64,000 nucleotides of DNA from Actinomadura pelletieri DSM 43383. Its GTDB lineage: Bacteria > Actinomycetota > Actinomycetes > Streptosporangiales > Streptosporangiaceae. Below, in pieces: positions 32,865-41,582 of the stretch. Within the stretch, counting starts at the first letter, position 1; every line of letters starts with the position of its first letter. A program made the translations under genes and the position numbers. The stretch is from contig NZ_RBWU01000001.1 of NCBI RefSeq assembly GCF_003634705.1, positions 682,001 to 746,000 on the forward strand, in the 5' to 3' direction. The notes beneath the pieces are model-generated. The model saw only the letters and a program-made list of their open reading frames with translations, was not told the DNA's origin and ran no database searches.

Positions 32865-33929
32865 TCACCCGGTCCGTTCGGCGGCGACGAGTTCGGCGAT
32901 CTGGGCGATGTTGAGGGCGGCGCCCTTGCGGAGGTTGTCGCCGCAGAGAAAAAGGTCGAGGGCCCGCGGGTCGTCGATGGAGCGGCGGACGCGGCCCGCC
33001 CATGTCGGGTCGGTGCCGACGACGTCGGACGGTGTCGGGAACTCGTAGGTCTCCGGGTTGTCGCACAGCACCACGCCCGGGGACCGGGCGAGGATCTCCT
33101 GCGCCTCACGCTGGTCGGTGCGTTCCTCGAACACGGCGTGGACGGCCACCGAATGAGCCGTCACCACCGGGACGCGGACGCACGTCGCCGACACCTTCAG
33201 GTTCGGCAGCCCGAGTACCTTGCGGGTCTCGTTCCGGACGGCGATCTCGTCCGACGTCCAGCCGCCCGGTGCGGGCGTTCCCGTCCAGGGGACGACGTTC
33301 ATGGCGAGCGGCGCCGGGAACGGTCCGAGTTCGCCGACCACGCCGCGGATGTCGCCCGCGCGGTTGCCGAGGGCGCGGTCGCCGCCGACCTTCTCCAGCT
33401 GCGCGTACAGCGTTTCGGTGCCGCTCCGGCCCGCCGACGACGCCGCCTGGTAGGTCGCGGCGACCAGTTCCCGCAACCCGTACCGGCGGTGCAGCGCACC
33501 CAGCGCGACGATCATCGACAGGGTCGTGCAGCCGGGGCCCGCGACGATGCCGCGCGGACGTTCCCGCACCCGCTCGGGGTTCACCTCCGGAACGACGAGC
33601 GGCACACCCGGGCCGGATCGGAACGCGGGCGAGCCGTCGACCACCACCGCGCCGCGGGCCGCCGCGACCGGTGCCCAGTCGGCGGCCACGGGCGCGGGGA
33701 CGGTGAAGGCCGCGATGTCGACGCCGTCGAAGACGTCCGGGGTGAGCGGCACGGCCTCGACCGACCGGCCGCGCACGCGGAGGGTCCGTCCGGCGGACCG
33801 TTCGGAGCCGACGAGTCTGATCTCCCCGTACATGTCGCGCCGTGTCGACAGCAGGTCGAGCATCACCGCGCCGACCGCGCCCGTCGCGCCGACGACCGCG
33901 AGGGTGGGCAGCCCGGAAGCCGAGTCCAT
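32865..33929 (-). CDS. asd: Aspartate-semialdehyde dehydrogenase
   Basis: A 354-residue enzyme of the lysine/threonine/methionine and diaminopimelate pathway, converting aspartyl phosphate to the semialdehyde with NADPH. Seen: the nucleotide-binding VVGATGAVGAVMLDLL at the N-terminus, active-site Cys in GPGCTTLSMIVAL, and the substrate region RVPVVTAHSVAVHAVFEERT. The ATG at 33929 fits the family start; the frame extends to 33995 without homology. It is on the same strand as lysC, but 627 bases of repeat-rich DNA separate them, unlike the tight lysC-asd arrangement common in actinobacteria. Confidence 0.93.
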   Translation of the reverse strand: MDSASGLPTLAVVGATGAVGAVMLDLLSTRRDMYGEIRLVGSERSAGRTLRVRGRSVEAVPLTPDVFDGVDIAAFTVPAPVAADWAPVAAARGAVVVDGSPAFRSGPGVPLVVPEVNPERVRERPRGIVAGPGCTTLSMIVALGALHRRYGLRELVAATYQAASSAGRSGTETLYAQLEKVGGDRALGNRAGDIRGVVGELGPFPAPLAMNVVPWTGTPAPGGWTSDEIAVRNETRKVLGLPNLKVSATCVRVPVVTAHSVAVHAVFEERTDQREAQEILARSPGVVLCDNPETYEFPTPSDVVGTDPTWAGRVRRSIDDPRALDLFLCGDNLRKGAALNIAQIAELVAAERTG

Positions 33930-34079
33930 CGTCGCACTCACATCCTCAGAACTACCGTCGTCCACGCCCGGTTCCCGGACACGGGATGCTGCCACCGTCC
34001 AGGACGTACGGCTGCGTCACGTGACGCGCACCCGCACACGAACGCGGCTGCCGCAGATCCAGGGCGCCCGGCCGAGGTC

Positions 34080-34218
34080 TGTCAAGAAGTGGCCCCGGCG
34101 CAGCAACGCCGAAGCCAAGCGAACCCAGGCGCATCGCGAAACGATGCCGCGTTCGCCCCAGGCCCGGCCACACAGCAAACCGCCAGGCGAGCGCAGTGGG
34201 CCTGGCCTGCAATAAACA
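34080..34218. repeat. Degenerate first copy of the asd/lysC intergenic repeat
   Basis: The order of words (CGGCGCAGCAACGCCGAAG, ATCGCGAAACGATGCCGCG, CAGGCGAGCGCAGTGGGCC, CCTGCAATAAACACAG) matches the two downstream copies but with many changes. It is an older, diverged unit. Confidence 0.6.
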
Positions 34219-34375
34219 CAGCCTCAGCCCGCGCGCGAACGCGTGACCCGCCCGGCGCAGCGACGCCGAAGGCGAGCGCAGCCGGGCGGATCGCGAAGCG
34301 ATGTCGCGTTCGCCTCAGGACAGGTCACGTAGCGAGCCACAAGGCGAGCGAAGTGGGCCGGTCCTGCAATAAATG
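34219..34375. repeat. 157-bp asd/lysC intergenic repeat, second copy
   Basis: This unit is nearly identical to 34376-34533. It contains nested palindromes: CCGCCCGGC (34248-34256) with GCCGGGCGG (34281-34289), CGCC-GAA-GGCG, and ATCGC-GAA-GCGAT. It ends GTCCTGCAATAAATG. It is not plausibly coding on either strand, because upstream and downstream units differ by single-base indels. Confidence 0.75.
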
Positions 34376-34533
34376 CAGCCTCAGCCCCGCGCGCGAACGC
34401 GTGACCCGCCCGGCGCAGCGACGCCGGAGGCGAGCGAAGCCGGGCGGATCGCGAAGCGATGTCGCGTTCGCCTCAGGACAGGTCACGTAGCGAGCCACAA
34501 GGCGAGCGAAGTGGGCCGGTCCTGCAATAAACA
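34376..34533. repeat. 157-158-bp asd/lysC intergenic repeat, third copy
   Basis: It differs from the previous copy by one extra C near its start and a few substitutions (for example GCCGGAGGCGAGCGAAG against GCCGAAGGCGAGCGCAG) while keeping all three hairpins. It ends 24 bases before the lysC stop codon. Confidence 0.75.
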
Positions 34534-34556
34534 CAGTGGGCCTGGCCTGCTAAAAA

Positions 34557-35831
34557 TCAGCGGCCGGTGCCTCCGTAGACGACGGCCTCGACCTGTTCGG
34601 CGTCGAGGTCGAATGCGCGGTGCGCGGCGGCGACGGCGGTGTCGATGTCGTCCTGCGCGACCACGACCGAGATCCGGATCTCCGAGGTGGAGATCATCTC
34701 GATGTTGACGCCGGCGTCGGCGATCGCGCCGAACAGGGTGGCGGTGACGCCGGGGTGCGAGCGCATTCCGGCGCCGATCAGCGAGACCTTGCCGATCCGG
34801 TCGTCGTAGCGCAGGGACTCGAAGCCGATCCGCTCCTTCAGCTTGTTCAGGGCGGTCAGCGCGCTCTGCCCGTCGGTGGACGGCAGCGTGAACGAGATGT
34901 CGGTGCGTCCGGTGGACGCGGCCGAGACGTTCTGCACGATCATGTCGATATTGATCTCGGCGTCGGACAGCACCCCGAAGATCGCGGCGGCCTCACCGGG
35001 CTTGTCCGGCACCCCCACCACGGTGATCTTGGCTTCGCTCCGGTCGTGCGCGACACCGGAAATGATCGCCTGCTCCATGTCCTGTCCTTCGATCTCGCTG
35101 CTGTCGACGACCCATGTGCCCTCCTTCTGGCTGAAGGAGGACCGCACATGGATCGGGATGTTGTACCGGCGCGCGTACTCCACGCAGCGCAGATGCAGGA
35201 TCTTCGCGCCGCTCGCCGCCATCTCCAGCATCTCCTCGTAGGAGATCTTCGGGATCTTGCGGGCGGCGCCGACGATGCGCGGGTCGGCGGTGAAGACCCC
35301 GTCGACATCGGAGTAGATCTCGCAGACGTCGGCGTCCAGGGCGGCGGCCAGCGCGACCGCCGTGGTGTCGGAGCCGCCGCGGCCGAGGGTGGTGATGTCC
35401 TTGGTGCCCTGCGAGACGCCCTGGAATCCGGCCACGATGCAGATCGAGCCCTCGTCCAGCGCGGTGCGGATCCGTCCCGGCGTCACGTCGATGATCTTGG
35501 CTTTGCCATGCGAACCGTCGGTGATCACGCCGGCCTGGGAGCCGGTGAACGAGCGGGCCTCATGGCCCAGGTTCGCGATGGCCATGGCCAGCAGGGCCAT
35601 CGAGATCCGCTCGCCGGCCGTGAGCAGCATGTCCAGCTCACGGGCCGGTGGCAGCGGGCTGACCTGCTTGGCCATATCGATGAGATCATCCGTCGTGTCA
35701 CCCATGGCGGACACCACGACGACCACGTCGTTGCCCGCCTTCTTCGTCGCGACGATGCGCTGGGCGACCCGCTTGACGCCGTCGGCGTCGGCGACGGAGG
35801 AGCCACCGTACTTCTGCACGACTAGGGCCAC
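34557..35831 (-). CDS. lysC: Aspartate kinase
   Basis: A 424-residue enzyme for the first step of aspartate-family amino acid synthesis. Seen: [19 protein letters not shown] at the N-terminus, the kinase motif [35 protein letters not shown], and two C-terminal ACT regulatory domains ([38 protein letters not shown]). Actinobacterial aspartokinases are usually an alpha2-beta2 complex made from this gene with an internal start, and are feedback-inhibited by lysine and threonine. It precedes asd, across the repeat array. Confidence 0.95.
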   Translation of the reverse strand: MALVVQKYGGSSVADADGVKRVAQRIVATKKAGNDVVVVVSAMGDTTDDLIDMAKQVSPLPPARELDMLLTAGERISMALLAMAIANLGHEARSFTGSQAGVITDGSHGKAKIIDVTPGRIRTALDEGSICIVAGFQGVSQGTKDITTLGRGGSDTTAVALAAALDADVCEIYSDVDGVFTADPRIVGAARKIPKISYEEMLEMAASGAKILHLRCVEYARRYNIPIHVRSSFSQKEGTWVVDSSEIEGQDMEQAIISGVAHDRSEAKITVVGVPDKPGEAAAIFGVLSDAEINIDMIVQNVSAASTGRTDISFTLPSTDGQSALTALNKLKERIGFESLRYDDRIGKVSLIGAGMRSHPGVTATLFGAIADAGVNIEMISTSEIRISVVVAQDDIDTAVAAAHRAFDLDAEQVEAVVYGGTGR

Positions 35832-35932
35832 GAGTGGCGCTCCTCGGATCGGGGTCAGGCGTTCCGGACGTCGAGTCTACCGAGCCGCCGCCCGTGCGTT
35901 ACGCGCAGGTAACGGCCGGGGTCGGACGGCGC

Positions 35933-37396
35933 TCAGCCGACATCGACGGGTTCGGCGGGTACGACGGGGTCGCGGACGGTCTCCACCGGACGCGCGGCAC
36001 GGGCGCGCAACCCGAACGCGGTGATCAGCGCAGCCAGTGCGGCCGCCGCGAACGGGACGATCAGCGCGGTCCTGATGGCGTCGAGGCCCGCGGCCGGGGA
36101 GCCGTCACCGCCGAGCGCGGCGACCTGGACGGCGGTGGCCGTGGAGAGGCCGAGCGCGGTACCGAACTGGATCGCGGTGTAGAACAGGCCCCCGGCCAGG
36201 CCGTGTTCGCGCTCGGCGACGCCGTCCGTGGCGGCCATCGTCAACGGCCCGTAGGCGAAGGTGAACGCCATCCCCAGCACCACCATGATCGGAAGCATGG
36301 TGGTGTACGCCCAGTCGAGGCCGAGCGGAAGGAACAGCCCGTAGCCCACGGCCGCGAGGGCGAGCCCGCCGAACAGGACGCGGAGGTTGCCGAAGCGCTC
36401 CACCAGGCGCGGGGTGAGCGTGGGCGCGAGGACGGTGTCGATGCCGAGGACGAGCATGGCGAGGCCGGTCTGCCAGGTCGTCCAGCCGCGGAGTTCCTGG
36501 AGGTAGATCGTCATGAGGAACTGGAAGCCCGCGAACGCGCCGAGGAACAGCGCCGCGCTGAGGTTCGTCCGCACGAGCGGCGCCGACCGGAGGATGCCGA
36601 AACGCAGCAGCGGGTTCGCGGCCCGGCGCTCGACCGCGACGAACACGGCGAGCAGCAGTAGTCCGCCGAGGAGGGCGGACGCGGTGAGCGCGACCCCGTG
36701 GCCGGGCCGCTCCAGCCGGACGACCCCGTATGCGAGCAGCAGCATCGCACCGGTGACGGTGAACGCGCCCACGAGGTCGAAACCGCCGCTCGTCGCGGGG
36801 CCGGGTTCGTCCGCGCTCTCCGGTTCCTTGATCAGCGGGATGGCGGCGGCCAGGAGCAGCGCCGCGACGATGACGGGGGCGAAGAACACCCAGCGCCAGC
36901 CGATCGAGGTCAGCAGCCCGCCGGCGACGAGACCGAGCGTGAAACCGCCCGCGCCCGTTCCCGCGTAGAAGCCGAGTGCCCTGGTGCGCGCCGGACCGGC
37001 CGGGAACGTGGCGGTGATCAGCGCGAGCCCGGCGGGCATCATGAACGCCGACGCGACACCGGTGACGAAACGGGCGAGCAGCAGCATCCAGCCCTCCGTG
37101 GCGAATCCGCCGAGTCCGGAGAACACGAGGAACACCACCAGCCAGAAGAGGAAGACGCGGCGGCGGCCCAGCAGGTCGGCGGCGCGCCCGCCGAGCAGCA
37201 TGAACCCGCCGTAGCCGAGCACGTAGGCGCTGATGACGCCGCTGAGCATTCCGGTCGACAGCCCCAGGTCCGTCCGGATCGACGGGAGTGCGATGTTGAG
37301 CATCGCCACGTCGATGCCTTCCAGGAAGACCGCGCCGCACAGCACGAACAGCGACGCCCAGGCGCGTCCGCCTGTCCGGGCCGGGGATGTGGACAT
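35933..37396 (-). CDS. MFS drug:H+ antiporter (DHA2-type, 14 TM)
   Basis: A 487-residue membrane transporter with about 14 hydrophobic segments. Seen: the N-terminal motif LFVLCGAVFLEGIDVAMLNI and the loop 2-3 motif GGRAADLLGRRRVF. DHA2 proteins usually export drugs or dyes. The ATG at 37396 follows GAGAGGAGCC and is preferred to 37480. It is divergent from an HxlR regulator 92 bases away, the usual arrangement for a locally repressed efflux pump. Confidence 0.9.
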   Translation of the reverse strand: MSTSPARTGGRAWASLFVLCGAVFLEGIDVAMLNIALPSIRTDLGLSTGMLSGVISAYVLGYGGFMLLGGRAADLLGRRRVFLFWLVVFLVFSGLGGFATEGWMLLLARFVTGVASAFMMPAGLALITATFPAGPARTRALGFYAGTGAGGFTLGLVAGGLLTSIGWRWVFFAPVIVAALLLAAAIPLIKEPESADEPGPATSGGFDLVGAFTVTGAMLLLAYGVVRLERPGHGVALTASALLGGLLLLAVFVAVERRAANPLLRFGILRSAPLVRTNLSAALFLGAFAGFQFLMTIYLQELRGWTTWQTGLAMLVLGIDTVLAPTLTPRLVERFGNLRVLFGGLALAAVGYGLFLPLGLDWAYTTMLPIMVVLGMAFTFAYGPLTMAATDGVAEREHGLAGGLFYTAIQFGTALGLSTATAVQVAALGGDGSPAAGLDAIRTALIVPFAAAALAALITAFGLRARAARPVETVRDPVVPAEPVDVG

Positions 37397-37488
37397 GAGC
37401 AGGCTCCTCTCGCAGGAGAGCCCGGTTCCCGAAGGGGAGGCCGGTTCCCTCTTGTTACCGGCCACATCCTGGGACACCATCAGATTCC

Positions 37489-37983
37489 ATGGAAGACGGA
37501 ACTTTCACGCCCCCTGGTGACTGCGGGTATACCGTCGTCGACGACGACGTCCTCCAGTGGGACACCCGTAACGACTGCGAGGTCCGGCAGATCCTCGACC
37601 GCATAGCGGACAAGTGGTCGCTGCTCGTCATCTCACTCCTGGACAAGCAGTCGCTCCGGTTCACCGAGCTGCGCCGCCTGATCGACGGCATCAGTCAGCG
37701 GATGCTCGCCAGAACGCTCCGGCATCTGGAGCGGGACGGCCTTGTCAGCCGGACCGTGCATCCGACCGTCCCGCCGCGCGTCGACTACGCCCTGACGCCC
37801 ATGGGTTCCACCCTCCACGAGACGATCCGCTCGCTGGTCACCTGGACCGAGGAGCACCAGAACGCGATCGCCGCCGCGCGCGCCGCCTACGACGTTCGCG
37901 TCGAGGCGGAACGCAAGGCGGCCGAAGAGGAGGCCGCCGAGCGCGCTGCCGTGGCCCGCGATGTCCTCATGACCCGCCGCTGA
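37489..37983 (+). CDS. HxlR-family winged-helix regulator
   Basis: A 164-residue regulator. The HxlR core is clear: NDCEVRQILDRIADKWSLLV, then LRFTELRRLIDGISQRMLAR and DGLVSRTVHPTVPPRVDYAL. The Cys near the N-terminal end of the core (NDCEV) is the position used for thiol or electrophile sensing in some relatives. A charged Ala/Glu/Arg tail extends past the usual length. It probably controls the divergent MFS gene. Confidence 0.88.
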   Translation: MEDGTFTPPGDCGYTVVDDDVLQWDTRNDCEVRQILDRIADKWSLLVISLLDKQSLRFTELRRLIDGISQRMLARTLRHLERDGLVSRTVHPTVPPRVDYALTPMGSTLHETIRSLVTWTEEHQNAIAAARAAYDVRVEAERKAAEEEAAERAAVARDVLMTRR

Positions 37984-38005
37984 ACCCGCGTTGTGGCGGC
38001 GGCGA

Positions 38006-38029
38006 GGGCACCCGGTGGGCCGGGTGCCC
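38006..38029. terminator. Bidirectional hairpin between convergent genes
   Basis: GGGCACCCGG and CCGGGTGCCC pair around loop TGGG, between the HxlR stop (37983) and the protease stop (38039). Confidence 0.65.
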
Positions 38030-38038
38030 CGCGCGCGG

Positions 38039-39091
38039 TCACTTCAGGGTGAGCCCCTGGGACTGCAACGCCTCGTCCAGCGGCTGGAAGAACGACTGGT
38101 AGTTGGCCCGGCAGGATCCCGAGGTTCCTCCGGACACGATGCCGATGGCGGTGGTGCCGCTCTGCAGTGATCCGCCGCTGTCTCCGGGTTGCGTGCAGGC
38201 GGTGGTCTCGATCATGTCGGTGACCGTGCCCTCCCTGTAGTTCACCGTCCGGCCGTAGCCGACGAGCCTTCCCGAGGTGGTGCCGGTGGTGGAGCCCTTC
38301 TTCTGGATCTGGGTACCGGCCGGTGGACGTCCCACCTGCGTGAGCTGGGCGTTGTCCAGCGGCACCTGGCCGGCGCTGCGGATCGTGCCGTAGTCGTTTC
38401 CGGGGAAGCTGCTGGCCTGCCTGGTACCGACGAGCTGCCCGTCCCCGGTCCGCCACTCGGCGCCGATGTTGGTGCAGTGCCCGGCGGTGACGACGTACTC
38501 CGTCCCGCCACCCACCCCGATCGCCGCCACCGAGCAGCGCGACGAACCGGTGTGGATCGCGTCGCCGGGGCCGAGGTGCAGGCGCGGCGCCGCGGGGACG
38601 TGCTTGATCCGGACGGCGGGTCCGAGGGCGCGGGCCCGCTTGACGAACGCGTCGGTCGCGTCGGCGACGTCGTCCTCCGGCACGCTGACGACGACGGCGT
38701 TGGAGGCGACGTCGATGCCCCAGGACAGGCCGATGGTGCCCGCGCTTCCGGCGAGGCGGTCGAGTCGTCTCTTGGCGTCCGTCAGCGGCGTGATGCCGTG
38801 TTGGACGATCCGTGGCGTCGCTCCGGCGGCTCTGACCTGGTGGGCGACGGCCGCGCTCGTCACGTTGACGACCAGGGTGCCGTTGCCGTCGACGAACGAA
38901 CCCGCGTGTTGGGAGCCGAGCCGTCCGGTCAGCCGGTCGGCCAGCCGGGCGAGTGGGAGGTGCGCGAGCCGGACGGTGGCGGCGGGCCGGGTCTCGGCCG
39001 ATGCGGGAACGGTTCCGAACAGGGGGAGCGTGACCAGCGCCGCGGCACCGATCAGCGGGAGCACCTTGGCAAGGTGCGATGGACGATTCAC
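38039..39091 (-). CDS. Secreted streptogrisin-like S1 serine protease with propeptide
   Basis: A 350-residue preproprotease. There is a signal peptide (VLPLIGAAALVTLPLFGT, cleavage near PASAE), a propeptide of about 150 residues resembling the alpha-lytic/streptogrisin pro-domain, and a mature chymotrypsin-fold domain. The triad is His in VVTAGHCTN, Asp in GNDYGTIR and Ser in PGDSGGSL, with disulfide cysteines (CSV/GHC; ACTQ/GSCRA). The GTG at 39091 (VNRPSHLAKV) has GGTGG upstream and is preferred over 39118. It is an extracellular protease, self-matured. Confidence 0.92.
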   Translation of the reverse strand: MNRPSHLAKVLPLIGAAALVTLPLFGTVPASAETRPAATVRLAHLPLARLADRLTGRLGSQHAGSFVDGNGTLVVNVTSAAVAHQVRAAGATPRIVQHGITPLTDAKRRLDRLAGSAGTIGLSWGIDVASNAVVVSVPEDDVADATDAFVKRARALGPAVRIKHVPAAPRLHLGPGDAIHTGSSRCSVAAIGVGGGTEYVVTAGHCTNIGAEWRTGDGQLVGTRQASSFPGNDYGTIRSAGQVPLDNAQLTQVGRPPAGTQIQKKGSTTGTTSGRLVGYGRTVNYREGTVTDMIETTACTQPGDSGGSLQSGTTAIGIVSGGTSGSCRANYQSFFQPLDEALQSQGLTLK

Positions 39092-39498
39092 TCTGGTCCA
39101 CCTTTCGCCGCCGACCACCTTGTCGGCGGCATCTCTGGGAGTTGGCGGGGGTCACGAGCCCGGTGGTATAAGGCTTCGTGATGGGAGCAAACGTACGCCG
39201 ACAGCGCGAAAACGACCAGATATCAGCAGGTAATGAAATTTCATCCTTCCCTGAATTTAAATGATCTTCTTTGGTGGGTAGAGAAAACGCCGACCAGGTC
39301 GGTACACAGCCGTTTCGACTCGCGATCTGTTGCCTTCCCGCATTCAGGATCGGCGTTGCCGGGCACCTTCCGTGCAATTCACGGTGGCCTCAACCGTCAC
39401 TCGGGTGAACGGTCTGGCGCGGTGTGACTTTGACGGAAGCGGCGGCCGGGCTCCTGAGGGCATTTCGCGAGGCGATACCCGCCGGCGCAGGATCCGGG
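39092..39498. other. About 400 bases without a supported gene, AT-richer centre
   Basis: No convincing frame. Notable is the perfect 12-bp palindrome ATGAAATTTCAT at 39233-39244 within an AT-rich stretch (39225-39290). It could be a regulator site, but nothing links it to a particular gene. Confidence 0.35.
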
Positions 39499-40323
39499 TC
39501 AGGCCCGCTGCGTGAGGAACGTCGCCGTCTTCTCGTCGGCGGGCAGGAACGCCTCCAGACGCAGCTCTGCCAGCGTCACGTCCACGGCGGTCGCGAACGA
39601 CGTCAGCGTCGTGATGAGTCGCAGTTCGCCTTCCCCGGCCCCGGCCCCGGCACCGGTCGCGGCCCCGGCCCCGGTCGCGGCCCGCAGGCGCAGCGGCACG
39701 GCGAACCCGAGATGGTCGGCGGACGGCTCCACCTCGGGCACGTAGGCGTCCAGTTCGGCGATGAACTCGTCCAGGCGAGGGTCGGGGCTGCGCCGGGCCC
39801 GGTCGCGGAGGCTGCCGGTGATGTGCCGCCCCCACTCGGTGAGGTTCACGACCCTGCGCGCCATCCCGTCCGGGTGCAGGGCGAGGCGCAGCACGTTGAC
39901 CGGCGGTTCCAGCAGCGCGGGCGCGGCGCCCTCGGTGAGGACGTCGAACGCCTCGTTCGCGGCGACCAGTTCCCCGTACGGGCGGACGACGACCGCCGGA
40001 TACGGCAGGTGCCCGTCGAGGATGCGGTCCAGTGCCTCCCGCACCGGGCCCAGTTCGGGGGCGTCCAGCCCCGACTCGGCGTAGATCGGCGCGTAACCAC
40101 CTGCGAGCAGCAGTTCGTTCCGTTCCCGCAACGACAGGCCGAGGGCCTCGGCGAGGCGCACCACCATGGCGCGTCCGGGACGTGACCGTCCTCGTTCGAG
40201 GAAGCTGAGATGACGCTGGGTCGTGTCGGCCCTGATCGCCAGGTCGAGCTGACTGACGCGGCGCCGGGTCCGCCAGCGCCGTAGCTCGCTGCCGAACCGG
40301 CCCGGTTCCACCAGCACCGTCAT
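39499..40323 (-). CDS. XRE-family regulator with MmyB-like ligand-binding domain
   Basis: A 274-residue regulator. An N-terminal helix-turn-helix (FGSELRRWRTRRRVSQLDLA; TTQRHLSFLERGRSRPG) is followed by the MmyB/PAS-like domain (VVVRPYGELVAANEAFDVLT; LALHPDGMARRVVNLTEWGR). A low-complexity Gly/Ala insert (TGAGAATGAGAGAGEGE) interrupts the domain near residue 225; it comes from a GC-rich tandem repeat (about 39630-39690). The ATG at 40323 is chosen because AGGGAG precedes it. It is divergent from the SnoaL-like gene, which it probably regulates. Confidence 0.85.
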   Translation of the reverse strand: MTVLVEPGRFGSELRRWRTRRRVSQLDLAIRADTTQRHLSFLERGRSRPGRAMVVRLAEALGLSLRERNELLLAGGYAPIYAESGLDAPELGPVREALDRILDGHLPYPAVVVRPYGELVAANEAFDVLTEGAAPALLEPPVNVLRLALHPDGMARRVVNLTEWGRHITGSLRDRARRSPDPRLDEFIAELDAYVPEVEPSADHLGFAVPLRLRAATGAGAATGAGAGAGEGELRLITTLTSFATAVDVTLAELRLEAFLPADEKTATFLTQRA

Positions 40324-40410
40324 GGCTCCCTTCATACTGGACGTTCGCTGCGCCGCCGATTCCCTGTAGGGAATCGCGCCGTCGCAGGGGCGGGTCCGAC
40401 ACTGCTGCGC

Positions 40411-40845
40411 ATGAGCCCTTCAGTTGAAGCGAAGCAGTTGGTCGAACGTTACGTCGCGCAGTGGAACGAGCCCGATCCGACGGTCCGGAGCAAGATCATC
40501 CGTGAGCTTTGGGCGCCGGACGGGGTGCATGTGCTCGTCGACCCGCCGCAGGCGATGCGTGAGGCCGCCACGGCGCTCGCGTTCCCCGTACCGCCGCTTG
40601 AGGTCCGTGGCCATGAGGCGTTGGACGTCCGGGTGGCCCATGCCTACACGATGTTCCTCGCGTCGGGTGAGCATTTCTTCGAGGCCGCGAGCGAGCCGTC
40701 CGTCCTGCTGCCCCATGTGATCGCGTTCCGCTGGGCGATGCTCACCACCGGCGCCCGCGAGGTCGTCGGGGGCGGCCTCGACGTCCTCGCCCTGGACGAC
40801 GAGGGCCGCATCCGCAGCGACCACCAGTACATCAACGCGACCTGA
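40411..40845 (+). CDS. SnoaL-like/NTF2-fold protein
   Basis: A 144-residue protein. The pattern VERYVAQWNEPDPTVRSKII then ELWAPDGVHVL is typical of SnoaL-like small cone-shaped proteins, some of which are isomerases or polyketide cyclases. The ending GGLDVLALDDEGRIRSDHQY completes the fold. The substrate is unknown. It is divergent from the XRE/MmyB regulator, an association seen for small oxidoreductases and NTF2-like proteins. Confidence 0.75.
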   Translation: MSPSVEAKQLVERYVAQWNEPDPTVRSKIIRELWAPDGVHVLVDPPQAMREAATALAFPVPPLEVRGHEALDVRVAHAYTMFLASGEHFFEAASEPSVLLPHVIAFRWAMLTTGAREVVGGGLDVLALDDEGRIRSDHQYINAT

Positions 40846-40873
40846 TCAAGGACCGGAACTCTGGAGCCCCGAC

Positions 40874-41446
40874 CTACATCTCGTACCGACGTGCCTTGGT
40901 ACCGGGAGGAAGCCCGAACGCTCGGGCCGCTTCAGAGTCCGGTTCTTCCACATATCTGCCTTGACGCTCGCGCCGGTCGAATTCGGCGAGGGCACGCTCG
41001 GAGAAGAGGCGTTTCATGGAGGGACGCCAAAACGCGCCGTCGTCCGGCTCCGCCACGTCCCGGACGACGGGCACGGCACCGCTGTGATCCAACGTCGCCA
41101 GGACGTGGGTGCGCGTCCCCGCATGATTCACCAGGCCCCCACCCACACGGGCGTAGTCACCGCAATCGACTTCGAGCGACACGCGCACCTGGGAACCGCG
41201 CCGCTCCGTCTCGATCGGAACCTCCGCGCAGAACCAGCGCGGCCCCATCCGCGCGGGCATGGAACTCGGCCACACGACCGCGCCACCGGACTCCAGATAC
41301 CGGTCGATCACCGGCAGTGCCGCGGCGGAGACCCGTTGGTCGACCTCCGGTAAGGGCGGCCACACCCGCCAAGACTCATGCCACACCGTCACCGCGGTGA
41401 CGAGCGCCGCGCCGGTGAGGAGGGCCGACCACGTCTTCAGCCTCAT
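40874..41446 (-). CDS. Hypothetical membrane-anchored protein
   Basis: A 190-residue protein with an N-terminal hydrophobic segment (WSALLTGAALVTAVTVW) acting as anchor or signal, and an extracytoplasmic domain with a pair of cysteines (WFCAEVP; EVDCGDYAR). The ATG at 41446 has GGAGGA upstream and is preferred over 41518. No family is recognised. It lies between convergent SnoaL and upstream SDR genes with no clear functional link. Confidence 0.65.
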   Translation of the reverse strand: MRLKTWSALLTGAALVTAVTVWHESWRVWPPLPEVDQRVSAAALPVIDRYLESGGAVVWPSSMPARMGPRWFCAEVPIETERRGSQVRVSLEVDCGDYARVGGGLVNHAGTRTHVLATLDHSGAVPVVRDVAEPDDGAFWRPSMKRLFSERALAEFDRRERQGRYVEEPDSEAARAFGLPPGTKARRYEM

Positions 41447-41543
41447 CTGATCCTCCGAAGGACGCCCCCGCCTTGAACCGGGGAGGAACCGACCACTGAT
41501 GATCAAACCCTTGCACATCGGGTCGGGAGGCGGCGGAACGAGC

Positions 41544-41572
41544 GAACCCCGGGGTGCTCGGCCCCGGGGTTC
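41544..41572 (-). terminator. Terminator of the SDR gene
   Basis: GAACCCCGGGG and CCCCGGGGTTC form a perfect 11-bp stem with a seven-base loop, ending eleven bases from the minus-strand stop at 41583. Confidence 0.75.
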
Positions 41573-41582
41573 GTCGGCGATG

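Noticed and set aside
32070..34490. 806-codon plus frame
   Set aside because: It runs antisense through TetR, asd and the repeat array, and has no domain pattern.
33930..34556. CRISPR-like array between asd and lysC
   Set aside because: Units are about 157 bases with no unique spacers, and no cas genes are present.
37397..37488. Clear operator for HxlR between the MFS and HxlR genes
   Set aside because: Short partial repeats (GGTTCC twice) are visible, but no symmetric site is convincing enough to annotate.
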